Shown here: piece by piece, positions 9,999-19,621 of the stretch
Layout of the letters: each line of letters starts with the position of its first letter
How positions within the stretch are numbered: position 1 is the stretch's first letter
DNA from: Dolomedes plantarius
Taxonomy: Eukaryota; Arthropoda; Arachnida; Araneae; Dolomedidae
DNA length: 64,000 nucleotides
NCBI GenBank assembly: GCA_907164885.2
Contig: OU015493.1
Location: 122,947,193-123,011,192, forward strand
Reading direction: 5' to 3'
Notes under the pieces: generated by a model
What the model was told of the DNA's origin: nothing
Databases searched by the model: none
What the model saw: only the letters and a program-made list of their open reading frames with translations
Translations under genes and position numbers: made by a program

Positions 9999-11218
9999 CA
10001 CTGAAGTGCCACTGAATTAGGGATACCTACCTAGTAACGAGTTGGGCCTCCTCTGGCCTTGATAACGGCTGCCATACGACGAGGCATAGATTCAACAAGT
10101 TTCTGGAAACGTTCCACGGGAATGGCTTGCCAAATATTGGCTAAAGCTGTCCATAATTCAGTAAGGTTCTTTAGTGCTGTGTGATGGCCTGTCACGCCTT
10201 GTTCCAAAAAATCCCAAAGATGCTCAATAGGATTTAAGTCTGGGCTTCTAGGTGGCCAATTCATGACAGAGAAGTCAGAGGAATGCTCATCCAACCAGCC
10301 AGTAGCCAACCGGGACTTGTGAGAGGTACAGTTGTCTTGCTGGAAAACTCCATTACCGTGCGGATAACAGAACAGCATAAACGGATGGAGGTGATCATCC
10401 AGCAACTCTACGTACCGAATTGCATTGAGGGAGGTTGGTACACGCACCAAAGATCCCAAACTGTGCCACGAAAAAGCACCCCAGACCACGGCTGAGCCAC
10501 CATGCCCTTGTACAGTTCCAGCCAGGCATGCAGGATCCATGGCTTCATGAGCCTGACGCCATATTCTCAGCCTCCCGTCGGCGTTAAGTAGTCGGAATCG
10601 AGACTCATCACTCGTTTCCAGTCCTCTACACTCCAGTCTCTGTGCTCTCTTGCTCAGGCAAGACGTGCAGACCGATGGCGAGTATAGAGCAATGGTACTC
10701 TCGTAGGTCGACGGCTCCCGAAACCCATACGGTGAAGCGAGCGTTGCACAGTCCGTTTACTGACTGTACGACTGGCACCGTCATTAAACTGGGTGGTAAT
10801 TTGAGCTAATGTTTAGCTTCGCTGGCTACGTACAATACGCCTGAGCCGTCTCTCACCACGCACTGTCAAGGCTAATTGTCCTTTGCAGTTTGCCCGATCG
10901 CTAGTTTTTTTTCACCATCCATGTATTTTTGGTATACTCTTGACACTGTCGACCTTGAAAATCCTAGCTGTCTGACGATTTTGGAAATTGAATGGCCCAT
11001 GCGTCGCGCACCTACGATTTGTCCGCGATCGAAGGCGTCTAAATTAGGCAGTTTACTCATACTGGCAATTCCAACAACTAATTCAGAACAACCACAGTAC
11101 GCGCTATATATGCAGTTACCATAGCGCCCTCACTTGCGCATACATGATGCGCAGCTCTACACAATTTGCATAGGCTTTGCTATCCCTAATTCAGTGGCAA
11201 TTCAGTGGCACTTCAGTG
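9999..11218 (-). mobile_element. Tc1-like DNA transposon, second family, near full length
   Basis: The left end begins CACTGAAGTGCCACTGAATT and the right end is its complement, closing TTCAGTGGCACTTCAGTG. TA dinucleotides flank both sides (9997-9998 and 11219-11220), the Tc1/mariner target rule. The right repeat carries an extra internal copy of the GCCACTGAATT word. About 1.22 kb, slightly short. The transposase is on the minus strand and broken. Sequence differs clearly from the copy at 73-1578. Confidence 0.9.
10031..11060 (-). pseudogene. Tc1-like transposase, frameshifted
   Basis: The N-terminal helix-turn-helix domain is read at 11060-10872 (MSKLPNLDAFDRGQIVGARR, then ISKIVRQLGFSRSTVSRVYQ). 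The middle, about 10540-10870, is scrambled by frameshifts. The C-terminal catalytic part is open at 10540-10031: VFQQDNCTSHKS with one catalytic Asp, SPDLNPIEHLWDFLEQ with the final acidic residue, and MPRRMAAVIKARGGPTRY at the end. The C-terminal half is unusually clean, so the copy is fairly young. Confidence 0.88.
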
Positions 11219-11390
11219 TATATGTAATACATAAGAAGACTCAAAAGGTAAGTAAGAACAGACAAGGTACCGCTCAACTCATGTTCGCTATAAATAAATG
11301 TCAGGGGTAAAAATTAACCCTCGTACGGGAGCATCTTTCCAAAAACATTCGAAGAATCTTTTGTTTTTTCGTACCCTTATTTACTTATTT
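11219..11390. other. hAT 5' region between insertions
   Basis: Short stretch right of the Tc1-like element containing GTAAAAATTAACCC, related to the GTAATTTTTACCCC words of the 9.4-9.7 kb repeats. No gene. Confidence 0.3.
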
Positions 11391-11604
11391 CAAGGCGAGA
11401 TTTTGATGGCTTTGTGTACGGTAAATTGTTAAAAAAAACACTTTCAATTCCATGGCTGACGTTTCGGTTTTAATCAAACCTTGAATTTCTGAATAAGGTT
11501 TAATTAAAACCGAAACGTCAGCCATGTAATAATAGAAAGTTTTGTTTGTTTGTTTTTTTATATAACAATTTACCCTAAACAAAGCCAACAAAATCTCGCT
11601 TTGA
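11391..11604. repeat. Foldback (long inverted repeat) element
   Basis: About 100 bp at the left pairs with about 100 bp at the right. The outer arm AAGGCGAGATTTTGATGGCT is mirrored by the complement of GCCAACAAAATCTCGCTT. The inner arm GGCTGACGTTTCGGTTTTAA is mirrored by TTAAAACCGAAACGTCAGCC. Only a short loop separates the arms. It lies 92 bp before the hAT transposase start; an RNA through it would form a strong hairpin. Confidence 0.85.
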
Positions 11605-11695
11605 AACATTCGAAAAATATTCGAAAACGCCTCTGTTTCGTTTAAAAAAACACAATTATTTTTTCTATTGAAACATTTTCTTAATTGTTTTTAGA

Positions 11696-12690
11696 ATGTC
11701 TGATGGACGTAAAAGATTTTCGGGTGCTCAGTACAAAAGAAAAAGGGTCGAAAAACAAATTCAAATTCAAAAACAGGCTGGAAGTCTGTTAAATTACCTA
11801 CAAGGCACGAAAAGGAACGATGACGACACAGAGATATTAGGATCTGATTCAAATCTTAATTACGAAGCCATTACCAATCAAGCTATCGCTATTTCTCAAG
11901 TGGAGCCTACTCCAGGGACACCCAAAGAACCTACTCTAGGGACGTCCACTGAACCTACTCGAGGGAAATCCAAAGAAGAGACATTTGCTACGATAATAAA
12001 TTCAGATCCGGGTTCCTGGCCAACTAGCTTATCAGAAGCCGAAATATATTTTTTGGTAAAAGAAGGAGCACCTCAACCATTAAAGAAATACAGTTTTCCG
12101 TATAATGATACCGGTCGAAGATTTGGCACAGTTCATTATTTGAGAATCATGAAAAATGGTGAAAAAGTCATGCGTAACTGGTTAGTCTATTCAATTACAA
12201 AAAACTGTGTTTATTGCTTTTGCTGCTGTAAACTTTTTGGTTCTATTTTAAGTTCTCTTTCTACCGAAGGTTTTAAAGATTGGAGGCACTTCGCTGAGAC
12301 TTTAAAACAACATGAAACCTCTAAAAACCATATCCAAAGTCAAAAATCTTGTATTGAATTTAGTCTAAGAATACGGTACTCTAAAACGATTGACAGTCAC
12401 TCACAAAGACTCATTTCCGCAGAGATAAATTATTGGTACGAGGTGCTTCTACGAATTGTTTCAACAATAAAAATGCTTGCTCAAAATTGTTTAGCCCTCC
12501 GAGGTACAAGTGGCAAACTTTACGATTTCGGTAATAGTAATTTTTACAAATTATTCAATAACTTGCTCAGTTTGATCCAGTAATGGAAGAGCATATCCGC
12601 AGAGTGCTCAAAAAAGAGGAAGTTAAATTCCACTATCTCAGAAAAGATATTCAAAATGAAATAATTATTCTTTTAAGTGAAAATACAGAG
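11696..12690 (+). pseudogene. hAT transposase (ZMYM1-like), N-terminal half
   Basis: Open from ATG 11696 to a stop at 12583, then a +1-type shift continues the protein to about 12690. Residues 1-110 are basic then low-complexity with repeated PT/KE motifs. Residues about 120-220 form a TTF-type zinc finger (RNWLVYSITKNCVYCFCC, then DWRHFAETLKQHETSKNH). Residues 225-295 start the DUF4371-type region (LALRGTSGKLYDF). After the shift the sequence continues EEHIRRVLKKEEV and IQNEIIILLSE. Homology stops near 12690 and resumes at about 17245, showing the gene was split by insertion. Probably a transposase and not a domesticated gene, because it is broken. Confidence 0.85.
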
Positions 12691-12739
12691 GCTGTTCACA
12701 CATTTTTTAGACGATGTATATTGTATTCACAAAACTAAA

Positions 12740-12829
12740 TTACATAAAATTCTTGTGTTTTAAATGTTCTATTTGACATCCCTTATTCTGAACTATCTTT
12801 CGACACCGCAATTTCCAGGATAATAATGC
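12740..12829 (-). pseudogene. DD41D transposase, C-terminal end displaced by insertion
   Basis: Minus-strand reading ALLSWKLRCRKIVQNKGC, then QIEHLKH and a stop. This is the standard ITm transposase ending, and it continues the LQKALL break at 16084. The shared bases AATAATGC occur at both junctions. Confidence 0.8.
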
Positions 12830-13349
12830 TGGGTGGTTCTCGGCTCTAATCTCGCCGTTTACTGGATTTAGAAGATTTAGTTTAAAAGTTTTAAACATGA
12901 TCGTATTAAGTTTCCTTATCCGCAATAACCTTAACTATCCATAATAAATTTACCCAGGTTCTTTACCCAGCATGCAAATAATTATTACTTGGTAGGAAAG
13001 AGACACAACTAAGATTTTAAATAATGAGAAAGAATTAAGCTTAAATGAATGGAATTTATTTGTATATAAGTTTTCACTAAAATTTACATATAGATATTTG
13101 ATACACTTTATAGATACATATTAAAACACTTTTAACAACCATGAATAACAAAACACTTTCATTAAATTAGCTAAAAATTAAATAAAAATTATTTGGGTCC
13201 CTTTCCGTATCACTCAACGTTAAATTAAAAGACGGACTTACCCCATTTCAGCTGGGCTGATGTGCTGTGGTTTTCCGTCTTTTAAACTGGAAAAGGAAAA
13301 CTCAGCTACCAAAAATCGTCTCTCTCCCCATTTTTCTGCCCTGCATAAC

Positions 13350-14133
13350 TTTTTATAACTTTTAATTTTCTATACTACATTTCTATTTTCCAATAAAATC
13401 ATTTTCCCCTCCTTCTGAATCTAATATCAGACCGCCTTTTTTCAAACTCCGATCTCTAGTGGTCCAGAATTCTTCTTTATTATATTTTCTCATTTCCAAT
13501 TGGATCTATCTGCTGTATGCATTTATTTCTACCCCGCCGTATCACCTGACCAGGGCCCATCTCACCCTGAAACATCTGGACGGAAACTAACAATATCTTC
13601 CCTCCAACATCTAACACTTTATTCCCAAAGCTAAAATCTTTACAATACTTCTTCTGGCCATATAATAATGTTTTTCAATTTGTTTTCAATGTTGCGTGAG
13701 CTCAATACCACAAAATCCTTTTCTACACTTGTTTACAACACCTTCCTTTTAAACCCACCGTTTTCATAAATATGATTTTATTACCCTTTACCTAGCGGCG
13801 GCTTTCGAACCCCCTTTCTTTACGGGAGAGCCACTTCTATACCACCTATTCCTTCACTGTAAAAATGTTATTCTCTCTTTCCGCTTGTATATTCTTATTT
13901 CTATTACACTGCCCTGCATAACTTTTATGGCTATATATGAAATTCGCCTTCCTTAAAATATTACTTTCAAAATTCTATACTTTCATACAAACTCTTTCCT
14001 GTGCTTTTATGCCTTCTTACAAAACCCCTCTCTTGCACAATAAGTGACCCACCTGCTTTTATTCTGCAAAACAGCCTCAAAATTCTAAACGAATGTAACT
14101 TTTACTTTGGTAGACTGAAAGGTCTAGCAATGC
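13350..14133. repeat. Long direct repeat, copy A (LTR-like)
   Basis: Nearly identical to 15309-16083. Shared landmarks: CCAATAAAATCATTTTCCCC, CCAGGGCCCATCT, CGGGAGAGCCACTTCTATAC and AAGGTCTAGCAAT at the right edge. It differs by few substitutions, suggesting recent origin or conversion. No coding signal. Confidence 0.85.
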
Positions 14134-14741
14134 ACACAAAAATCCCAGAAAAAGAAAAAAAATTTTAAAAAAGAAAAAAAATTGTCCTATGTTGTATAAA
14201 AAAAAAGTCCCTATTGTTCGACCGAATGACTGAATGGATGAGGACCCAAATATTAATAATAAGCATCACAAATAAATATAGCACACAAATACTAGGTTAT
14301 AGAGATATAACAAAAGAAATAACATTTCTCCCCCCCCCCATGCGTGAGGGAAAAGGAACTTTAAATATAAATTAGCACTAACATAAGAGAATATAAAGAA
14401 AGAGTATAGCACACAAGATTCGTAAAATAAGTCAAAACCTAAAAGCAATAGTCATTTGCGTACAAAGAATAATCATAATAAAAAAAATTGAGCTTATAAA
14501 GTAAGGTAAAGAAAGCATAAGAATGATGTAAACATTACGCAATAATAATATATTTTAAGGCCAAAAAAAATCAGATAAAATAGTGATATAAAGGATTAAA
14601 AAATATATATATATATACATAATGCACGATAAAGCAAAGGGGAAAAAATAGATAAGATAGTGATCTAAAAGTAAATAAAAAAAATTCTAAATAAAGCACC
14701 CTCAAAAGAAAGGGGTGTTTGATGAACATCAGGAAGTACAT
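14134..14741. other. Internal AT-rich region of the LTR-like element
   Basis: Purine-rich A/G runs at 14149-14180 and a run of ten C at about 14331-14340 (minus strand: G-run, then AGAAATG). No coding sequence recognised. Confidence 0.4.
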
Positions 14742-15300
14742 TTATCTTGATCTACAGCAGCAAGTGATAATTGTCGAAAAGACTGTGATCACTATGCAAA
14801 TTATAAATAAAGATGATCCGACGATTTTCAGAAACAATCGTGAAGTGTTTAATGCTGGTATGTGGAACCAGTCAAACATTGAAGCAGTCGACGAAGAGCT
14901 GGAAGAACTTGTATAGTTTAGATTTAGTTGTTGCAGTTCAATTGACGACTTGAAAACATACATTGACCTGCTGACATTGAATTAATGTTTCAGATCGAAG
15001 GCACAGTTTGTCTTTCAAACACTGTTGAGAGCTTAACAGTTTGATCATGTAGAACACTGGTTCAATCTGTAGACGGATGGCACGGGTGTACACCGAGAGT
15101 CCCTGAAAATGTACAGTCACCAAACCCGGCTCACAGGTACTATGCGCCTTAAATTTTATGCGTGCAAACAGAGCGCAATTATAACACCCACTTGCTTCAA
15201 AGGCAGAAGTGTCAATTTTGGGACAGACCGTAGATTGTTGTACAGCAATTTTGAAGTTGGTGAATACCAGCTGAACACTAACAGCTGATGTGGCGAGCAT
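14742..15300 (-). pseudogene. Envelope-like glycoprotein remnant (phlebovirus G2-like), retroelement
   Basis: Two overlapping minus-strand frames (15339-14938 and 14963-14742) offset by a frameshift. The first is Cys-rich with a GCYNC motif typical of the class II G2-type fusion glycoproteins carried by some BEL/Pao and related insect elements. The second has a Ser run, then SMFDWFHIP, a hydrophobic segment of about 20 residues fitting a membrane anchor, and a short CCCRSR tail. Only the C-terminal part is present, and it is broken. The assignment rests on one motif plus topology. Confidence 0.45.
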
Positions 15301-15308
15301 AGTTGAGC

Positions 15309-16083
15309 TTTTTATAATTTTTAATTTTCTATGCCACATTTCTATTTTCCAATAAAATCATTTTCCCCTCCTTCTGAATCTAATATCAGACCACCTTTTT
15401 TCAAACTCCGATCTCTAGTGGTCCAGAATTCTTCTTTATTATATTTTCTCATTTCCAATTGGATCTATCTGCTGTATGCATTTATTTCTACCCCCGCCGT
15501 ATCACCTGACCAGGGCCCATCTGACCCTAAAACATCTGGACGGAAACTAACAATATATTCCCAACAACATCAAACACTTTAATCACAAAGCTAAAATCTT
15601 TACAATACTTCTTCTGGCCATATAATAATGTTTTTCAATTTGTTTTCAATGTTGCGTGAGCTCAATACCACAAAATCCTTTTCTACACTTGTTTACAACA
15701 CCTTCCTTTTAAACCCACCGTTTTCATAAATATGATTTTATTACACTTTACCTGACGGCGGCTTTCGAACCCCCTATCTTTACGGGAGAGCCACTTCTAT
15801 ACCACCTATTCCTTCACTGTAAAAATTTTATTCTCTCTTTCCGCTTGTATATTCTTATTTCTATTACACTGCCCTGCATAACTTTTATGGCTATATATGA
15901 AATTCGCCTTCCTTAAAATATTACTTTCAAAATTCTATACTTTCATACAAACTCTTTCCTGTGCTTTTATGCCTTCTTACAAAACCCCTCTCTTGCACAA
16001 TAAATGACCCACCTGCTTTTATTCTGCAAAACAGCCTCAAAATTCTAAGCGAATGTAACTTTTACTTCTAGCAAGGTCTAGCA
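15309..16083. repeat. Long direct repeat, copy B (LTR-like)
   Basis: Second copy of 13350-14133. It lacks the extra 520 bp found left of copy A (12830-13349), so it is truncated or that part is unrelated. Its right end abuts the interrupted DD41D transposase. Confidence 0.85.
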
Positions 16084-17105
16084 ATAATGCCTTTTGAAGT
16101 GTCAGAAGAGGTATTTTATCCCATTCCTCCTGAACAGCTTTCCAGAGTCCTGTAAGGTTTTTGGAACGACGTTTGGATAATGCAGATTTTAAAAGTCCGA
16201 AAGCACAAAAATCCATAGGTGATACATCGGGAGATTTAGTAGGGATATCAGTGAAGAGTATGGTTTTGATACCAGTTTTTTGTTCCATTTCTTTTAGGAA
16301 ATTTACAGTGGATTTTGATGTATGACTGCTAGCTTTGTCCTGATGGAGTCTCACAGATTGATGGCACTGTGGGTAAAGCGATGGTATTTCATTCAGAAAA
16401 ATTGGCGATAAAATATGTTCCTGGTAGTATTTGGAGTTAATCTTGACAATTTTTTTCACTCTCTTTATTTTTAACTTGCCATTATAAGAAAAACCAGCAA
16501 CAATCATGAATCCCTTAGAAAAACTTTCTTTCGATTCTGTGAACCATGTACTTAAATTTTTTTCTCCCCTTTTATGATAATAAATGGCTCTTTTTTTGTT
16601 GAAATGATTTAAATACACCCATGATTCATCTATTGTGACAATTGTTTTCCATTTTTCTTTGGATAGGTGTTTCTCATATAGAATTCTGCAGCGTGTCCTG
16701 CGTTCAGCGATATGATTTGGAAGAAGACGATGCACATTGCGTTTTTTCGCTTTCTTAAGATTTAAATCAACGTTTATCATTTTGTTTACAGTGGACACCG
16801 AACATTTTAATGATTTTGCAACTGTCCTTTGACTAGGGGGATTTTCTTTTAACATTAAACAACGTACCTTTACAATAGTCGAAGATGTCCGTTTTTTCCT
16901 TGGATACTTGTTTGGAATTTTTGTCCCACTTGAGGCTCCAATTTGACGTTTTTTTTCCTTTCTTGTTGACGATATTACCTATCGACACTTTAGATATCAC
17001 AAAACCATGACTCTCACATCGTTTTTGGATAACGGAGTATGCATATTTCTCTTCGGAAAGAGCATAAATGTAGCCTTCGAACCACTGCTTTGTTAAAAAC
17101 GCCAT
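16084..17105 (-). pseudogene. DD41D mariner-type transposase, main part
   Basis: Starts MAFLTKQWFEGYIYALSEEK at 17105, with one frameshift near 16855-16870 separating the N-terminal DNA-binding domain. The rest is open: a second helix-turn-helix (SQRTVAKSLKCSVSTVNKMI), the first Asp in TIDESWVYL, the second in HQDKASSH, the third in SPDVSPMDFCAFGLLK. By my count 41 residues separate the second and third Asp, so DD41D, as in the rosa/Visitor-type group. The protein breaks at LQKALL by the insertion and ends at 12829-12740. Confidence 0.85.
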
Positions 17106-17244
17106 TTTGAATAAAAACAAAACTTTCAAGCCGCAGATTATAATTTTGACTTTTAAAAACATAGTACAATTGCAATTTTTTCTTTTGCAGCAAATGATTT
17201 TTTATTACCGCTTACCAAAATCGTCTAAAAAATGTGCGAACAGC

Positions 17245-17530
17245 CTCTGTATAACATCTCACATTATTAACGAGATTAAAAAAGCTAAATATTATTCACT
17301 AATTCTAGATTGTACTCCTGATGTCAGCAAGATCGAGCAAATGGCAGTCTTAGTAATGTATGTATCCATTGACAAATCCAATCCCAATGAGCTTTCCGTT
17401 AAAATTAATGAAAGCTTTTTAGGCTTTCTTCCGGTTGAAAGATCGACGGGCTCTGAACTCTCAACTCTAATACTTACAAGACTTGAAACATTCGAATTGA
17501 ATTTGCAGGATATGAGGGGACAGACTTACT
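17245..17530 (+). pseudogene. hAT transposase (ZMYM1-like), continuation after insertion
   Basis: Reads IINEIKKAKYYSLILDCTPD, then KIEQMAVLVMYVSID and ESFLGFLPVERSTGSELSTL, the DUF4371-type segment that should directly follow the piece ending near 12690. The reading breaks at DMRGQTY, exactly where a DNGSNM-like motif is expected and where the gypsy LTR starts (TGTAAGATATT at 17531). The upstream part of the long open frame here (17107-17240) belongs to mariner flank. Confidence 0.85.
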
Positions 17531-18060
17531 GTAAGATATTTAATATATATAAATGTAGATGGCAGCACCTGTGTACAAAAAGTAAATAGAAGCGTATCAG
17601 CCACTAACTTCAGTTAGAAGCAAGCTAGCTGAGGTCATGCCTGTAGTTACGATGTAGAGTTTGATTGTCTGTAGTTATCTCAATTCATCCACCTAAATAA
17701 TAATGCTTATGAATATTAAGTCATCGAGAGTATCTTAAATGGTGTCAGAGTAGAACACAGTCCACCGATTTCCAGTAAAAAATCGCCTGAAAAAGAAGAA
17801 ATTGACGATCCCCAAATTACGAGTAATCTACCAGCGATACAACCTTTCGATGCAGGTACAAATCCGCCGGAAGTGTGGAGAAATTGGAAACAAGATTTTG
17901 AGGACTATATTGACGCTCTACGATACGGAAATGAATCGGAAAAGACTAAAACGGCTCTTTTTCGCCACGTGTGTGGAGATGAACTAAGTACAGAGCATTC
18001 AACTTGAAACCGTTAACCGGTACTACGGAGATAAGCCTACAACAAATTCTAGAAGCGAAT
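17531..18060 (+). mobile_element. Gypsy-type LTR plus leader and partial gag
   Basis: A probable 5' LTR spans 17531-17738, starting TGTAAGATATTT. TGGTGTCAGAG follows at about 17740, the usual position and sequence type of a gypsy primer-binding site, then a gag remnant. The element starts precisely where the hAT transposase reading ends. Everything downstream of gag (pol, 3' LTR) is missing. Confidence 0.65.
17770..18007 (+). pseudogene. Gypsy gag fragment
   Basis: Reads PAIQPFDAGTNPPEVWRNWK, then QDFEDYIDALRYGNESEKTK and ALFRHVCGDEL before a TGA at 18005. The pattern W-x-x-W-K-x-x-F-x-x-Y, then K-x-x-x-L-x-x-x-x-G-x-E is the conserved N-terminal part of gag in K02A2.6-like gypsy elements. 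The frame is open from about 17800; the 17802-17987 reading in another frame is a shadow. Confidence 0.7.
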
Positions 18061-18420
18061 AAACATTTTCAAAAGTTGCTTATCTCAGAATCGGTCAACC
18101 AACTTCACAGGCCTGTTTATTTTATTTCGCTTTGCAAGAACGAGAAAATGCTTAGGCCTTAAACACTTAAAATCGCGCCCCTCGCTTGGTCAAAATTCGT
18201 TTCCTCTCATCGGGTGTCAACGTAACCGCATATCTACAGTCCGACCACAGTAAGAACCACGGTTGGCATAGTGCCAAGACGATTCTATTCACGCTGTAGG
18301 TAAGGCTGCTGAGCAAGGAGAGGGAAAAGTCTCGTAGTCTCTCGACATTCTTTAGAATCGGTTACTAACTGCGCTTGCTTGCTTTTTCCTCATCTGTTAT
18401 TTTGATTATTATATTAAAAT
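18061..18420. other. Unassigned sequence between gag fragment and next transposase
   Basis: Slightly GC-richer than the surroundings, with no coding or repeat signal I can name. It may contain the 5' end of the element whose transposase starts at 18423. Confidence 0.3.
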
Positions 18421-18422
18421 TA

Positions 18423-18743
18423 ATGGATCCTTTACCCAACACAACTGTTCAGAATAAGCCGTTCCGTAGTGATTGTAAACGTATAATACACAATGTAATT
18501 AAATTGTGTGATAAAGAAGCACTAGAAGGAAATGTTATTGTTCCACTTTCGCAATCCCTAAAGAGAGCTAGTGAAATGACCGGGATATCAATATCCAGTG
18601 TAAAAAGAATACGCAGAGAAGCAAAGGGTGAAGAAACTCCAAAATTTGAATCTCCGAGGAAACTTCAGAAAAAAAGAACTACCGAAAACACAGCTTTAGA
18701 TAATTTCCATTGTGATGTAATCCGAAAATATCCGCTCCTATAA
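18423..18743 (+). pseudogene. IS630/Tc1-type transposase N-terminus, truncated
   Basis: ATG at 18423, stop at 18741. It reads RSDCKRIIHNVIKLCDKEAL, SQSLKRASEMTGISISSVKR (a helix-turn-helix) and IRREAKGEE, then a linker and LDNFHCDVIRK. This matches the N-terminal DNA-binding part of a widespread arthropod/cnidarian ITm transposase family (pattern R-x-x-E-x-T-G-I/V-S-x-S-x-x-x-R-I). The DDE domain that should follow is gone. Could be an independent short gene, but the abrupt end favours truncation. Confidence 0.6.
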
Positions 18744-19443
18744 AACTCTTATTTTTTAAATAGATTTGCTTCTTTCTTTTTATTATTTTGAAATTATTAT
18801 TCACATATTCGATCAAAAATAAAGTTTTAGAAAATAACTTTAAAATTGCGGACAAAAAGCAGTCTGAAATACATTACGTATTTCACAAACAAACACATCC
18901 GAAAATATGACGTTTTCCCCTATTTTCTAAGTAGACTAGCTTTTCTCGCGCATGCGTAACAGCTTCCAGGGACCTTGCTTCCGTGGTCGGACAGTACACT
19001 CTTAGCCCAAGTGAAATTTATCCCAAAAATGTTGCAAACAGTTCATGGTGGAGAAGGGTGGGGGTATTTTTCTCACGGAGAACCGGCGCCCCTTTTGTCA
19101 AGCTTAGGAATCGAAACTTTTGGTTCCTTTCAATTTCGTTCCACAAAAATTTTGGGAGATATTCTTGTTCATTTTCGTCCTCTTTACATGAATTAAAATA
19201 ATTTTTCTCATATAATAAATTTACATTCCGGTGACATGACTCTACTGAAGGATATAATATCGATGCAGATCTAACGCTGTTCACTCCTAGCGTTTCCTGC
19301 GAATTTAAGACATGTTACAATTTGATCATACAACTTAAAAAGCGGCAGCTTTTGACCTTGACCCACTGCGTTATTCATCAGTATTCCCGATACATCACGA
19401 ATACATACCTCTAATAACAAATAGGTCATTCCAAAGCGAGATT
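18744..19443. other. Unassigned target sequence left of the BEL element
   Basis: An AT-rich part, then a GC-richer part (18940-19200) with several overlapping short open frames on both strands and none recognisable. The minus frame 19459-19271 crosses into the LTR and is not a known protein. Confidence 0.35.
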
Positions 19444-19448
19444 CCGGA

Positions 19449-19603
19449 TGTTGAGGCAAACTCCTTGATTAATGTAAATTCGTTTGCCCATGCAGAAGAA
19501 CTGCCTCTCCACTCCATATAAACAAAATGTATCGTAAGTAAGGCGTATTAAATAAAGTGCGTGTTCTAAAGTGTTCATAGACATTATCGAACAGTTTATC
19601 ACA
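19449..19603 (+). repeat. BEL/Pao 5' LTR
   Basis: TGTTGAGGCAAACTCC to TATCACA, 155 bp. It contains a TATTAAATAAAG polyA-type signal. It lacks about 35 bp present in the 3' LTR between AAAATG and GTATCG, so the LTRs differ by an indel. Confidence 0.85.
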
Positions 19604-19621
19604 TTTCTGGCGTCCGCGACA

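Larger units (their letters stand above)
12830..16083. mobile_element. LTR-like retroelement inserted in the DD41D transposase
   Basis: The inserted block begins TGGGTGGTTC and ends GGTCTAGCA, giving TG...CA ends. AATAATGC is present on both sides (12822-12829, 16083-16090), a 7-8 bp duplication depending on where the end is drawn. It contains two about 780-bp direct repeats and an envelope-like remnant on the minus strand. gag and pol are absent. The duplicate length is odd for an LTR element (usually 4-6 bp), so the class is tentative. Confidence 0.55.
12730..17170 (-). mobile_element. Mariner-type DNA transposon with DD41D triad, split by insertion
   Basis: Lies inside the hAT transposase. 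Its transposase runs on the minus strand from 17105 to about 16084 and finishes at 12829-12740, on the far side of an LTR-like insertion. Outer limits are approximate because terminal repeats could not be aligned with confidence. Insertion order is hAT first, then this element, then the LTR-like element. Confidence 0.7.
8511..17530 (+). mobile_element. ZMYM1-like hAT element, fragmented by nested insertions
   Basis: The left end appears to be at 8511 with CAGGGCCAGCGCTAGGGGCG, a CAGGG-type hAT terminus. The transposase starts at 11696 and is interrupted near 12690; a second piece resumes near 17245 and stops at 17530, where a gypsy LTR begins. No right terminal repeat was found, so the element may be cut off there. 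Insertions within it: Tc1-like 9999-11218, foldback 11391-11604, mariner-type about 12730-17170 carrying an LTR-like element 12830-16083. The left terminus assignment is less certain than the transposase. Confidence 0.6.

Noticed and set aside
14719..14916. Plus-strand 65-codon frame
   Set aside because: Antisense to the envelope-like membrane-anchor frame; no motif of its own.
15331..15582. Plus-strand open frame of 83 codons
   Set aside because: Lies within the long direct repeat, has no known match, and the equivalent frame in copy A is broken by an indel.
13350..16083. Simple local segmental duplication instead of LTRs
   Set aside because: Not fully excluded, but the TG/CA edges, flanking AATAATGC duplication and interruption of the transposase favour one inserted element.
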